Positions 33,456 through 43,257 are shown, counted from the first letter of the stretch. The stretch is DNA of 64,000 bases from Streptomyces sp. NBC_01116 (GCF_041435495.1 NZ_CP108644.1:7487501-7551500), one strand, 5' to 3'. Translations and numbers: made by a program. Notes: generated by a model not told the origin, from the letters alone.

Positions 33456-33683
33456 ATGGTGTGCCGCCGGACCGACAAGGGGGAGAAGGCCTTGCGGCAG
33501 ACGGCATCGGCCGGTGATCCGGCCGACTACCTGGAGTCCGATGTGGCGGACCTCGCGGAAGTGGGCGTCGCCACCGTGCGCGCCCTCGCTCCCGCGCCCG
33601 GACAGCGTCTGCTGGAGGAGATCCGAAGAGCGCGTATCAGCACGCTGGCCGGCGGTGGCCCTCCCAGCGCCCGCGCCGACTGA
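33456..33683 (+). CDS. Small protein, candidate RiPP precursor beside an HExxH protein
   Basis: This 75-residue protein has ATG 33456 with GAAGGGA upstream. The middle, YLESDVADLAEVGVATVRAL, followed by PGQRLLEEIRRA, resembles the leader of FxsA-type precursors (a DLsxVsLxxLR-like block then a short amphipathic helix). The tail, STLAGGGPPSARAD, does not carry the FxSxx-COOH end of classical cyclophane precursors and has no Phe, Tyr or Trp. It sits 70 bases before the HExxH gene. No radical-SAM maturase is nearby. If it is a precursor, the core is non-classical. Function unproven. Confidence 0.5.
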   Translation: MVCRRTDKGEKALRQTASAGDPADYLESDVADLAEVGVATVRALAPAPGQRLLEEIRRARISTLAGGGPPSARAD

Positions 33684-33753
33684 GCGCTGTGCGGGGCCAT
33701 CACGGGGAGAGGGCTCCCGCAGGCCGCGTCGGGACTACGACAGAGGAGTGCGG

Positions 33754-35658
33754 GTGCACGGACCGATGCGGATGCCCGGCCACTGGTTCGACGAACTCGC
33801 GGCGGGCGGTGGGTCGCCGGAGGCCGTCGGCTTCCTCGTGGAAGGTGAACGGGCCCGACGCCTCGTCCTGTTGAAGGAGTTGCTGGGCCGGCTGGAGGAG
33901 CGGCCCGCCCTCCTCGGCCCCGCGGACCTGGGCACCGTCTGGCGTACCGTCGAACGGGCCGCGGCCCGAAGGCCCGGCTGCGTGGAGGAGTTGCTGCTCA
34001 GTCCGCAGGTGGGGAGCTGGCTCGCCCACACGCTGCGCCGCTTGCACGGCGCCTCGCCCGGCTCGCCGATCTGGGTGGACGCCGGCCACCTGGCCGCGAT
34101 CGCCCTGGTGGCCGCGCTGAGGGCCGGGACGGCCGCGGAGTTCGTCGTGCCCGCGAGGGACGGCGCGGTGGCCCTGCCGACGCTCGGCCTCGCCGGCTGA
34201 CGGGCGTCCCGCTGCTGGGCTTCCACCCGGTCCACGCACGCGTGGGGGAGGGGGAGTTGATCCTCGCTCCGACCGGGCGCGGCACCGGGGCGACGGCGCT
34301 GACCGTGCGGCCCCTCACCGCGCCGCCGAGCGGTCTGTGGTGGCCGACGCACCGGCTGCCGGTCCGGCCGGGCGGGCCCGAGGTCGCCCTCGACGACACC
34401 GACCCGTACCGCGACCTCGACCGCCCGATCCCGCCCCGTCGTCTCACCCCGGGCGAACTCGGCGCCTGGCAGGGCCTCTTCGCCGAGGCGGTCGCGCTGC
34501 TCGGCCCCGCCCCCGGTCCGCGTGCCGGTAGCGCGGGCTCTCGTTCCGGTAGTGCGGGCTCGCCCGCCGGCACGGGGCCGGGCACCTTGCGCCCCGAGGA
34601 GATCAGGCGCATCGTGCCCTGGCCCGGACGGCTGGCGAACGGCCCCGTCGCCGGGCTCAGCGCCTCCACCGCCGACGCGTTCGGTTCCATGGTGGTGGCC
34701 CGGCCCCCGGACGGTACGGCGCTCGCGGAGACGATGGTCCACGAGTTCCAGCACAGCAAACTCGGCGCGCTGCTGCACCTCTTCGCGATGCTCGACGACG
34801 ACCGCGAGGAGGCGCACTACGCCCCGTGGCGCCCGGACCCGCGCCATCTGCCGGGGCTGCTCCACGGGGCGTACGCCTTCGTCGGCGTCGCCGGATTCTG
34901 GCGGGACCGGATCGGGGACCGGGCGGCCGATCCCCTGGACCTCGCGCTCTTCCGGTTCGCGCTCCGCCGCCTCCAGACGCGTACGGTCCTGCGGACCCTG
35001 GCGACCCGCGCCGGGCTCACCGGGCCCGGCCGCCGGCTGGTCGCCGGACTCACCCGCACCGTCGACGGCTGGCTGCGCGAACCGGTGGAGGGGCGGGCCG
35101 TGGCGCGGGCGCGCGCGGCGGCGGCCGGCCACCGGGCCGAGTGGCGGCTGCGCAATCTGCGGTGCCCGGACGAGGAGCGCGCCGGGCTGGCGGCGGCCCT
35201 GCGCACGGGCACTCCGCCGCCGCCCGTACGGCGGCCCCTGCTCGTCCCGGCCTCGGAACGCTCGCACTGGCAGGACGTGCGGGGAGCGCTCTACCTCCGT
35301 ACGGACCGTGCGCCGGACGTCACCGTTCCAGGCGTCGGGCCGGGCGTCGCTGTGGCCGCAGCGTCGGTCGCCGTCGCCCGCGGCGCGCGCCCGGAGGCCA
35401 CGGCCGGTCCGCGCCGATGTGCTGCTGGTCCGGGGGGAGGCCGCGGCGGCAGGGCAGGCGTACCGGGAGCGCTGGTCCGAGGCCCCGGGGGATCCGCACC
35501 CGCTGGCGGGATGGCTGCTGGCGCTTGCCGCGCTCCACCCCGGCCACCGGCGGCTGCTCGCCCGACCGGAGCGGTTCGCCGCCGCCGTGGCGGGGGAGGG
35601 GCCGGAGGTGTGGGAGCGCGCGGCCCACCTGCTGGCCGCCCCACGGCCACCCGCCTGA
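33754..35658 (+). pseudogene. HExxH-motif putative peptide beta-hydroxylase, interrupted by two frameshifts
   Basis: The start is GTG 33754 (MHGPMRMPGHWFDELAAGG) with GAGGAG five bases upstream. The first reading frame runs to a stop at 34200 after LPTLGLAG. The protein resumes one base back as LTGVPLLGFHPVHARVGEG and carries MVHEFQHSKLGALLHLF, the HExxH motif, near 34740. Near 35400 it returns to the first frame (RADVLLVRGEAAAAGQAYRE) and ends at 35658. The family (TIGR04267-like) is associated with RiPP clusters, sometimes fused to FxsB radical-SAM proteins, and has been linked to alpha-ketoglutarate-dependent peptide hydroxylation. The shifts cancel, so sequencing error is possible. Confidence 0.65.
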
Positions 35659-35867
35659 CCGGCACCGGGCCGCCCGGACGGAGCCTGCGGGAGTGTCCGG
35701 GGAGACCTGCACGCGTGAGGCGCGTCACTCTGCGTGAAATTCTCGGCATACATTCTGCCGGACCGGGGAGGGGTCCAGGCCGCTGGTGCGGCCGTACCCC
35801 GGTCCACCGCGCACCGCCCCGGGCCGAACCGGAGGGGGCATTTCAGGCACGGAAGGCGAAAATCGAC

Positions 35868-37370
35868 ATGTCGGCGCTCAGCACCATCCACATCGACGGC
35901 ACCTGGCGGGCCGCCGGATCAGGCGCGACGCGCGAGGTCCTCGACCCCGCCGACGCCACGGTCCTGGCCGTCGTCGCTGAGGGCGGGGCCGAGGACGCCG
36001 ATGCGGCGATCGCGGCGGCGCGGCGCGCCTTCGACGACGGCCCCTGGCCGCACAAGCCGGTCGCCGAGCGGGCCGGGCTGCTGCGCCGGGTCGCCGAACT
36101 GCTCCAGCGGGACCGCGAGGAGATCGCGATCACCGAGAGCCGCGACACCGGCAAGACCCTCGAGGAGGGCCGGGTCGACGTCGACGACGTGACAGGAGCC
36201 TTCCGCTACTTCGCCGACCTCGTGATGAACGAGAGCGGCGGCCGGGTGGTCGACGCGGGCGACCCCGACGTCCACAGCGTCGTCGTCCACGAGCCCGTCG
36301 GCGTCTGCGCCCTGATCGCCCCCTGGAACTACCCCCTCCTCCAGGCCAGCTGGAAGATCGCCCCGGCCCTCGCCGCCGGCAACACCTTCGTGCTCAAGCC
36401 CAGCGAGGTCACCCCGCTCTCCACCGTCCACCTGATCCGGCTGCTCTCCGAGGCCGGACTCCCCGACGGCGCGGCCAACCTCGTCACCGGCGCGGGCGAC
36501 CCGGTGGGCGCGCGGCTCTCCGAGCACCCGGACGTGGACCTGGTCTCCTTCACCGGCGGCCTCGCCAGCGGTACGAAGGTGGCCCGGGCCGCCGCGCCGA
36601 CCGTGAAGAAGGTCGCCCTGGAGCTGGGCGGCAAGAACCCCAACGTGGTCTTCGCCGACGCCTGCGCCACCGACGAGGGCTTCGACACCGCCGTGGACCA
36701 GGCTCTGAACGCCGCGTTCTTCCACAGCGGCCAGGTGTGCTCCGCCGGTGCCCGCCTGATCATCCAGGACAGCGTCAGCGAGCGGTTCGTCACCGAACTG
36801 GCCCGCCGCGCCGACGCCATCCGCCTCGGCCGGGGCACCTTCGACGGCGTCGAGTGCGGCCCCCTCGTCTCCGCCCAGCAGCTCGCCAAGGTCGAGATGT
36901 ACGTCGCCTCCGCCCGCGAGGAGGGCGCCATCGTCCGGGCCGGCGGCGAACGCCCGGAGCCCAGCGACGTACGGCCCGAGGGCGGCTACTTCTACCGGCC
37001 GACCGTCCTCGACGGCTGCCACCGCGAGATGCGGGTGGTCCGCGAGGAGACCTTCGGCCCGATTCTCACCGTCGAGACCTTCCGTACCGAGGAAGAGGCC
37101 ATCACGCTGGCCAACGACACCGACTACGGACTCGCGGGCGCGGTCTGGACGACGGACGCGGGCCGGGCCCGCCGGGTCGCCGGACGGCTGCGCCACGGCA
37201 CCGTCTGGATCAACGACTACCACCCCTACCTGCCGCAGGCCGAGTGGGGCGGCTTCGGGAAGTCCGGCACGGGGCGCGAGCTCGGCCCGACGGGGCTCGC
37301 CGAGTACCGCGAGTCCAAGCACATCTACCAGAACCTGAACCCGCGCCCCCAGCGCTGGTTCGCCGGCTGA
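35868..37370 (+). CDS. betB: Betaine aldehyde dehydrogenase
   Basis: This 500-residue aldehyde dehydrogenase has the cofactor region IAPWNYPLLQASWKIAPAL (about residues 148-166), the catalytic Glu in LELGGKNPNVV (about residue 250) and the catalytic Cys in FFHSGQVCSAGA (about residue 290). It oxidises betaine aldehyde to glycine betaine using NAD(P). I chose ATG 35868 because the protein begins there like family members (IHIDGTWRAAGSG). It opens a five-gene choline/betaine run. The open frame continues upstream only through GC-rich non-coding DNA. Confidence 0.9.
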   Translation: MSALSTIHIDGTWRAAGSGATREVLDPADATVLAVVAEGGAEDADAAIAAARRAFDDGPWPHKPVAERAGLLRRVAELLQRDREEIAITESRDTGKTLEEGRVDVDDVTGAFRYFADLVMNESGGRVVDAGDPDVHSVVVHEPVGVCALIAPWNYPLLQASWKIAPALAAGNTFVLKPSEVTPLSTVHLIRLLSEAGLPDGAANLVTGAGDPVGARLSEHPDVDLVSFTGGLASGTKVARAAAPTVKKVALELGGKNPNVVFADACATDEGFDTAVDQALNAAFFHSGQVCSAGARLIIQDSVSERFVTELARRADAIRLGRGTFDGVECGPLVSAQQLAKVEMYVASAREEGAIVRAGGERPEPSDVRPEGGYFYRPTVLDGCHREMRVVREETFGPILTVETFRTEEEAITLANDTDYGLAGAVWTTDAGRARRVAGRLRHGTVWINDYHPYLPQAEWGGFGKSGTGRELGPTGLAEYRESKHIYQNLNPRPQRWFAG

Positions 37371-37468
37371 CGCCCGCGGGGGCCCCGGGAACCCTCGAAC
37401 CCGGGGCCCCGCCCGGCTGTTCGCAGCACCACGTACACGCACGAACCTTGCAGAAGGAGCAGCGACCG

Positions 37469-39076
37469 ATGCCTTCCACCCCCCGCGGCACCGCGGTCCC
37501 CGACGGCCCCGCGGCCGACTACGTGATCGTCGGCGGCGGCACCGCCGGATCGGTCATCGCCTCCCGGCTCACCGAGGACCCGGACGTCACCGTCACGGTC
37601 ATCGAGGGCGGTCCCACCGACATCGACCGCGACGACGTGCTCACCCTGCGCCGCTGGCTCGGCCTGCTCGGCGGCGACCTCGACTACGACTACCCCACCA
37701 CCGAGCAGCCGCGCGGCAACTCCCACATCCGGCACAGCCGGGCCCGGGTCCTCGGCGGCTGCTCCTCGCACAACACGCTGATCAGCTTCAAGCCGCTGCC
37801 CGGCGACTGGGACGAGTGGGCCGAGGCGGGCGCCGAGGGCTGGGACGCGGCCGCGATGGACCCGTACTTCGCCAAGCTGCGCAACAACATCGTCCCGGTC
37901 GACGAGAAGGACCGCAACGCCATCGCCCGCGACTTCGTCGACGCCGCCCAGCAGGCGGCCGGGGTCCCGCGCGTGGACAGCTTCAACAGCAAGCCGTTCC
38001 ACGAGGGCGTCGGCTTCTTCGACCTCGCCTACCACCCCGAGAACAACAAGCGCTCCTCGGCCTCGGTGGCCTACCTCCACCCGCACATCGAGGCCGGAGA
38101 CCGCCCCAACCTGCGGATCATGCTGGAGACCTGGGCGTACCGGCTGGAGTTCGAGGGCACCCGCGCCACCGGCGTACACGTGCGGACGAAGGACGGCGAG
38201 GAGATCCTGCTGCACGCCGCCCGCGAGGTCATCGTCTGCGCGGGCGCGGTGGACACGCCCCGGCTGCTGCTGCACTCCGGGATCGGTCCGCGCGAGGACC
38301 TGGCCGCACTCGGCATCGACGTGCGCCACGACCTGCCGGGCGTCGGCGAGAACCTGCTCGACCACCCCGAGTCCGTCATCGTCTGGGAGACCGACGGGCC
38401 CATCCCGGAGAACTCCGCGATGGACTCCGACGCGGGACTCTTCGTCCGCCGCGACCCCGGGTCCCGGGGGCCGGACCTGATGTTCCACTTCTACCAGATC
38501 CCCTTCACCGACAACCCGGAGCGGCTCGGCTACGAGAAGCCCGAGCACGGGGTGTCGATGACCCCGAACATCCCCAAGCCGCGCAGCCGGGGCCGCCTCT
38601 ACCTCACGAGCGCCGACCCCGAGGTCAAGCCGGCCCTGGACTTCCGCTACTTCACCGACGAGGACGACCACGACGGCCGCACCCTCGTCGACGGCATCAA
38701 GCTCGCCCGGGAGATCGCGGCCACCGAACCGCTGGCCCACTGGCTGAAGCGCGAGGTCTGCCCCGGGCCCGAGGTCACCTCGGACGAGGACATCAGCGAG
38801 TACGCCCGCAAGGCCGCCCACACCGTCTACCACCCGGCCGGTACGTGCCGGATGGGCGCGGCCGACGACCGGGCGGCCGTCGTGGACCCCCAGTTGCGCG
38901 TCCGGGGCCTGGAAGGCATCCGGATCGCCGACGCCTCCGTCTTCCCGACCATGCCCGCCGTCAACCCGATGATCGGCGTCCTCATGGTCGGCGAGAAGTG
39001 CGCCGAACTCCTCGCGGACCGGGCGCGTGACACCGCGCCGGTCACCAGCACCAGCACCGGAGGCGATGTCCGATGA
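37469..39076 (+). CDS. betA: GMC oxidoreductase, choline dehydrogenase type
   Basis: This 535-residue flavoprotein has the FAD dinucleotide motif YVIVGGGTAGSVIASRL (about residues 14-30), GMC signature elements SRARVLGGCSSHN and AGAVDTPRLLLHSGIGP, and the C-terminal catalytic His/Asn region YHPAGTCRMG and NPMIGVLMVGEKC. In this setting it very likely oxidises choline to betaine aldehyde, feeding BetB. AGAAGGAGC precedes ATG 37469. The stop overlaps the ABC ATPase start by ATGA. Confidence 0.85.
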   Translation: MPSTPRGTAVPDGPAADYVIVGGGTAGSVIASRLTEDPDVTVTVIEGGPTDIDRDDVLTLRRWLGLLGGDLDYDYPTTEQPRGNSHIRHSRARVLGGCSSHNTLISFKPLPGDWDEWAEAGAEGWDAAAMDPYFAKLRNNIVPVDEKDRNAIARDFVDAAQQAAGVPRVDSFNSKPFHEGVGFFDLAYHPENNKRSSASVAYLHPHIEAGDRPNLRIMLETWAYRLEFEGTRATGVHVRTKDGEEILLHAAREVIVCAGAVDTPRLLLHSGIGPREDLAALGIDVRHDLPGVGENLLDHPESVIVWETDGPIPENSAMDSDAGLFVRRDPGSRGPDLMFHFYQIPFTDNPERLGYEKPEHGVSMTPNIPKPRSRGRLYLTSADPEVKPALDFRYFTDEDDHDGRTLVDGIKLAREIAATEPLAHWLKREVCPGPEVTSDEDISEYARKAAHTVYHPAGTCRMGAADDRAAVVDPQLRVRGLEGIRIADASVFPTMPAVNPMIGVLMVGEKCAELLADRARDTAPVTSTSTGGDVR

Positions 39077-40233
39077 CCGGAACCAAGACTTTCAAGGCCA
39101 CCGGGAACACCGGCGCCGACGAGAACCCCGTGTTCTCCGTACGCAACCTCTGGAAGGTCTTCGGCCCCAAGGCCGACCGGATCCCCGGCGGCGAGCACGC
39201 CGCACTCCCGCCCGCCGAACTGCGTGCCGCCACCGGCTGCACCGCCGCCGTGCGCGATGTCTCCTTCGACGTCCGCAAGGGCGAGGTCTTCGTCGTCATG
39301 GGCCTGTCGGGCTCCGGCAAGTCGACCCTCGTCCGCTGTCTGACCCGGCTGATCGAGCCCACCAGCGGCACCGTCGCCATCGACGGCGAGGACGTCCTCG
39401 CGATGGACCGCTCCCGGCTGCGCGAACTGCGCCGCCACCGCGCCGCGATGGTCTTCCAGCACTTCGGACTGCTGCCGCACCGCACGGTGTTGGACAACGT
39501 CGCCTACGGCCTGGAGATCCAGGGCCTGAGCAAGGCCGAACGCCGTTCCAAGGCGGCGGAGTTGGTGGCGAAGGTGGGCCTCGCCGGTCTGGAGGACCGC
39601 CGCCCGTCGCAGCTCTCCGGCGGCCAGCAGCAGCGCGTCGGGCTCGCCCGCGCGCTCGCCGTCGACCCGTCCGTCCTCCTCTTCGACGAGCCGTTCAGCG
39701 CGCTGGACCCGCTGATCCGCCGTGAGATGCAGGACGAGGTGGTCCGGCTGCACCGCGAGGAGGGCCGCACCATGGTCTTCATCACCCACGACCTCGGCGA
39801 GGCTCTGCGCCTGGGCACCCGGATCGCCCTGATGCGCGACGGCGGCATCGTCCAGCTCGGCACCCCCGAGGAGATCGTGGGCTCGCCCGCGGACGACTAC
39901 GTGCGCGAGTTCGTCCGCGACGTGCCGCGCGAACAGGTCCTCACCGTCGCCACGGCCATGCGGCCCGCGCTCGCCGGGGAGAGCGAGCGCGGCCCGGCCG
40001 TACGCCCCGAGGCCACCGTCTCCGAGGCCATCGAAGCGGTCTCCCGCTCCGGCGACCCCGCCGCCCGGGTGATGGACGCCGGCCGGCTCGTCGGCGTCGT
40101 CGACCACGCGTGCCTGCTCGACGTCGTCGCGGGAACGACCGGACCCGGCCACGCGACCGTGTCCGCGACCGGCGCCCCGGACACCCCCGCCGCCCCCGAC
40201 GCGCCGGACGGGTCCCGCGAGGTGACCTTCTGA
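39073..40233 (+). CDS. proV: Glycine betaine/proline ABC transporter ATPase
   Basis: This 386-residue ATPase has Walker A MGLSGSGKST (about residues 76-85), Q-loop VFQHFGLLPHRTV, signature LSGGQQQRVGLARAL and Walker B LLFDEPFSALDPL. A C-terminal extension (about residues 290-355) resembles a degenerate CBS domain (VSEAIEAVSRSGD, MDAGRLVGVVDHACLL), as in ProV/OpuAA proteins where it senses ionic strength. It overlaps betA and touches the permease start (TGATG). Confidence 0.9.
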   Translation: MTGTKTFKATGNTGADENPVFSVRNLWKVFGPKADRIPGGEHAALPPAELRAATGCTAAVRDVSFDVRKGEVFVVMGLSGSGKSTLVRCLTRLIEPTSGTVAIDGEDVLAMDRSRLRELRRHRAAMVFQHFGLLPHRTVLDNVAYGLEIQGLSKAERRSKAAELVAKVGLAGLEDRRPSQLSGGQQQRVGLARALAVDPSVLLFDEPFSALDPLIRREMQDEVVRLHREEGRTMVFITHDLGEALRLGTRIALMRDGGIVQLGTPEEIVGSPADDYVREFVRDVPREQVLTVATAMRPALAGESERGPAVRPEATVSEAIEAVSRSGDPAARVMDAGRLVGVVDHACLLDVVAGTTGPGHATVSATGAPDTPAAPDAPDGSREVTF

Positions 40234-42218
40234 TGGCCACCGCCCAGGCCACCCAGGCCCGCCCCGCAACCGCGGGCGCGCGCCGGGGACCGGTGGCCGT
40301 ACTCCGCGACCGCCCGGCAGCGGCCAAGCTGCTGCTGCTCGCCCTCGTCGCCGTCGTCGTGGTCCCCCTCGTGCACGGCCGCTGGGGAGGCGGCGTCTGG
40401 CCCGACGCGCTGACCGCCGACCTCTCCGCGCCGCTCGGCGACGTGACGGACTGGATCGTCTCCAACCGCGACAGCCACCCGCTGTTCCTCTACTTCCTCG
40501 GCCACATCAGCAACGCCGTCGTGCTCTCCGTACGCGGCGTCTACCTGGTCTTCCTCGCCCTCGGCTGGGCCGGCGTCACCGTGTTCGCCGCCGCCGTGGC
40601 CTGGCGCGTCGCGGGAATCCGGCTCGCCCTCACCGCGGCCGTCTCCTTCCTGGTCTGCGGGCTGCTCGGCATGTGGGTCCCGACCATGCAGACGCTCGCG
40701 CTGATGGTCGTCGCCGTCCTCGCCTCCGTCGTGCTCGGGCTGCTCCTCGGCCTCGCGGCCGGTCTGTCCGACCGTGTGTTCCGCCTCCTGCGCCCGGTGC
40801 TCGACACCATGCAGGTGCTGCCCGCCTTCGCGTATCTGCTCCCGGTGGTGCTGGTCTTCGGCATCGGCGTGCCCGGAGCCGTCCTCGCCACCGTCGTCTA
40901 CGCGGCCCCGCCGATGGCGCGGCTCACCGCGCTCGGACTGCGCGGCGCGGACGCCGGCGTCATGGAGGCCGTCGCCTCGCTCGGCGCGACCGGACGGCAG
41001 CGGCTGCTGAGCGCCCGGCTCCCGCTGGCCCGCAAGGAACTCCTCCTCGGCCTGAACCAGACCATCATGATGGCCCTGTCGATGGCCGTCATCGCCTCCG
41101 TGATCGGCGCGGGCGGCCTCGGCGACCGCGTCTACCAGGCGCTGTCCTCCGTGGACGTCGGCGCGGCGCTCGCCGCGGGCATCCCGATCGTGCTGCTGGC
41201 CGTCGTGCTGGACCGTACGACGGAGGCGGCCGGCCGCCGCATCGGCGCCGAGCCCACCGGCCCGGCCCTGCTGCGCGGTTGGCGCGGCTGGTCCCTGGCC
41301 GCCGTGCTCACCGCGGCCGTCGCCGTCGCCGGGCGGGCCACCGACGGCCGGGTCTGGCCCGAGGACGTGACCGTGGCCATCGCCGGACCGGTCAACACCG
41401 CCAAGGACTGGATGGTCGACCACCTCTACACCGGCGTGCCCGTCGTCGGCGGCACCGCCGACCTCGCCGCCCACTTCACCAGCGGCGTCCTCAACCCGCT
41501 GCGCAGCGGGCTCACCGGCCTGCCCTGGTGGTCGGTGCTGCTGATCGTCGCCGCCCTCGCCTGGACCATCGGCACCTGGCGCACCGCCGCCACCGCCGTC
41601 CTCGCCATGGCCGCGATCGGCGTACTCGGCGTGTGGGAACCGTCCATGGACACCCTCAGCCAGGTGCTCGCCGCCGTCGCCGTCACCCTCGTCATCGGCT
41701 TCGGCGTCGCCATCGGCGCGGCCCGCAGCGAGCGCCTGGAAAGGCTGCTGCGACCGGTCCTGGACGTCTTCCAGACCATGCCGCAGTTCGTCTACCTGAT
41801 CCCCGTCGTCGCCCTCTTCGGCGTCGGCCGCGCCCCCGCCGCCGCTGCCGCGGTCATCTACGCGCTGCCCGCCGTCATCCGCATCACCACCCAGGGGCTG
41901 CGGGGTGTCGACCCGGCGGCGATGGAGTGCGCCCGCTCGCTCGGCGCGACCCCGGGCCAGCAACTGCGCCAGGTCCAGATCCCGCTGGCCAGGCCCGCCC
42001 TGCTGCTCGCCGTCAACCAGGCGGTCGTCCTGGTCCTCGCCGTCGTCATCATCGGCGGACTCGTCGGATCGGGCGCCCTCGGCTACGAGGTGGTCCTCGG
42101 CCTCGCCCAGGGCGACCTGGCCACCGGCCTCGTCGCCGGAGCGGCGATCGTCTGCCTCGGCCTGATGCTCGACCGGGTCACCCAGCCCACCGCCCGCCGC
42201 CAGCGACAGGAGAGCTGA
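40233..42218 (+). CDS. proW: Glycine betaine ABC permease with two fused permease domains
   Basis: This 661-residue protein contains two tandem binding-protein-dependent permease modules. The first carries MEAVASLGATGRQRLLSARLPLA and MMALSMAVIASVIGAGGLG. The second carries MECARSLGATPGQQLRQVQIPLARP, in parts, and VLAVVIIGGLVGSGALG. The EAA-loop-type motif appears twice. A single chain thus probably supplies both transmembrane subunits. It starts in the TGATG overlap with the ATPase gene and is followed after one base by the binding-protein gene. Confidence 0.9.
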   Translation: MATAQATQARPATAGARRGPVAVLRDRPAAAKLLLLALVAVVVVPLVHGRWGGGVWPDALTADLSAPLGDVTDWIVSNRDSHPLFLYFLGHISNAVVLSVRGVYLVFLALGWAGVTVFAAAVAWRVAGIRLALTAAVSFLVCGLLGMWVPTMQTLALMVVAVLASVVLGLLLGLAAGLSDRVFRLLRPVLDTMQVLPAFAYLLPVVLVFGIGVPGAVLATVVYAAPPMARLTALGLRGADAGVMEAVASLGATGRQRLLSARLPLARKELLLGLNQTIMMALSMAVIASVIGAGGLGDRVYQALSSVDVGAALAAGIPIVLLAVVLDRTTEAAGRRIGAEPTGPALLRGWRGWSLAAVLTAAVAVAGRATDGRVWPEDVTVAIAGPVNTAKDWMVDHLYTGVPVVGGTADLAAHFTSGVLNPLRSGLTGLPWWSVLLIVAALAWTIGTWRTAATAVLAMAAIGVLGVWEPSMDTLSQVLAAVAVTLVIGFGVAIGAARSERLERLLRPVLDVFQTMPQFVYLIPVVALFGVGRAPAAAAAVIYALPAVIRITTQGLRGVDPAAMECARSLGATPGQQLRQVQIPLARPALLLAVNQAVVLVLAVVIIGGLVGSGALGYEVVLGLAQGDLATGLVAGAAIVCLGLMLDRVTQPTARRQRQES

Positions 42219-42219
42219 G

Positions 42220-43194
42220 ATGAACCGCTCCCGCACCCGCCTGCTCGTGGCGCTCGCCTCGGCCGGGGCCCTGCTGGCCACGGCCGGCTGCGGCGCCGCC
42301 GACATGACCAAGCAGGCCTCCCCCTTCGCGGCCCCCGCCGGGGTCAGGACGGTCACCCTCTCGGTCCAGTCCTGGGTCGGCGCCCAGGCGAACGTCGCCG
42401 TGGCGGAGCAGCTCCTCAAGGAGAAGCTCGGCTACCGCGTCGACCTCGTCCAGACCGACGAGGTCCCCGCCTGGGACGCCCTCAGCCAGGGCCGGGTCGA
42501 CGCGATCCTGGAGGACTGGGGCCACCCGGACCAGGAGAAGCTGTACGTCGACGAGAAGAAGACCATCGTCCCGGGCGGCGACCTCGGGGTCACCGGCCAC
42601 ATCGGCTGGTACGTCCCGAAGTACTGGGCCGACAAGCACCCCGACGTCACGGACTGGAAGAACCTCGACAGGTACGCGGATGAGCTGAAGACCGCCGAGA
42701 GCGGCGGCAAGGGCCAGTTGATGGACGGCTCGCCCTCCTACGTCACCAATGACGTGGCCCTGGTGAAGAACCTGGACCTGGACTACAAGGTGGTCTTCGC
42801 CGGCTCCGAGGCGGCCCAGATCACCCAGATCCAGCAGTTCGCCAAGGAGAAGAAGCCCTTCCTCAGCTACTGGTACCAACCGCAGTGGCTGTTCAACGAG
42901 GTGCCGATGGTCGAGGTGAAGCTCCCCGAGCACACCGACGCGTGCGCCGCCAAGGACCCGGCGGACATCGACTGCGCGTACCCGACGACACCGCTGCAGA
43001 AGTTCCTCAACGCCGACTTCGCCGAGCGCGGCGGCGAGGCGGCCGCGTTCCTCAAGAAGTTCCACTGGTCGGAGAAGGACCAGAACGAGGTCTCCGAGAT
43101 GATCGCCTCGCAGAAGCTCGACCCCCAGGAGGCGGCGGAGCGCTGGATCGAGCGCCACCCGGACGTCTGGAAGAAGTGGCTTCCGCGGGACTGA
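42220..43194 (+). CDS. proX: Glycine betaine-binding lipoprotein
   Basis: This 324-residue protein has a signal peptide with lipobox ATAGC (Cys about residue 23). The OpuAC/ProX fold follows, with tryptophans typical of the betaine-binding aromatic cage: QSWVGAQANV, LEDWGHPDQEKLY, GHIGWYVPKYW and YWYQPQWLFNE. It delivers glycine betaine to the upstream permease-ATPase pair. AGGAGAG precedes ATG 42220. It is the last gene of the run and a strong hairpin follows. Confidence 0.92.
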   Translation: MNRSRTRLLVALASAGALLATAGCGAADMTKQASPFAAPAGVRTVTLSVQSWVGAQANVAVAEQLLKEKLGYRVDLVQTDEVPAWDALSQGRVDAILEDWGHPDQEKLYVDEKKTIVPGGDLGVTGHIGWYVPKYWADKHPDVTDWKNLDRYADELKTAESGGKGQLMDGSPSYVTNDVALVKNLDLDYKVVFAGSEAAQITQIQQFAKEKKPFLSYWYQPQWLFNEVPMVEVKLPEHTDACAAKDPADIDCAYPTTPLQKFLNADFAERGGEAAAFLKKFHWSEKDQNEVSEMIASQKLDPQEAAERWIERHPDVWKKWLPRD

Positions 43195-43201
43195 CACCGA
43201 C

Positions 43202-43238
43202 CGGCGCCCGGCCTCTCGCAGCGAGGGGCCGGGCGCCG
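43202..43238. terminator. Bidirectional terminator between the betaine operon and a P450
   Basis: A 12-bp stem CGGCGCCCGGCC/GGCCGGGCGCCG encloses a 13-base loop between convergent genes. Confidence 0.85.
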
Positions 43239-43257
43239 ACCGCTGTCCGCCCGCCCG

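Noticed and set aside
30559..33507. A 982-codon minus-strand open frame opposite the P450 pair
   Set aside because: Antisense shadow; the plus strand carries clear P450 motifs.
34242..37370. A 1042-codon fusion of an HExxH domain with betaine aldehyde dehydrogenase
   Set aside because: The frame between about 35400 and 35868 is Gly/Arg/Pro-rich non-coding translation; the HExxH C-terminus continues in another frame and betB has a normal N-terminus at 35868.
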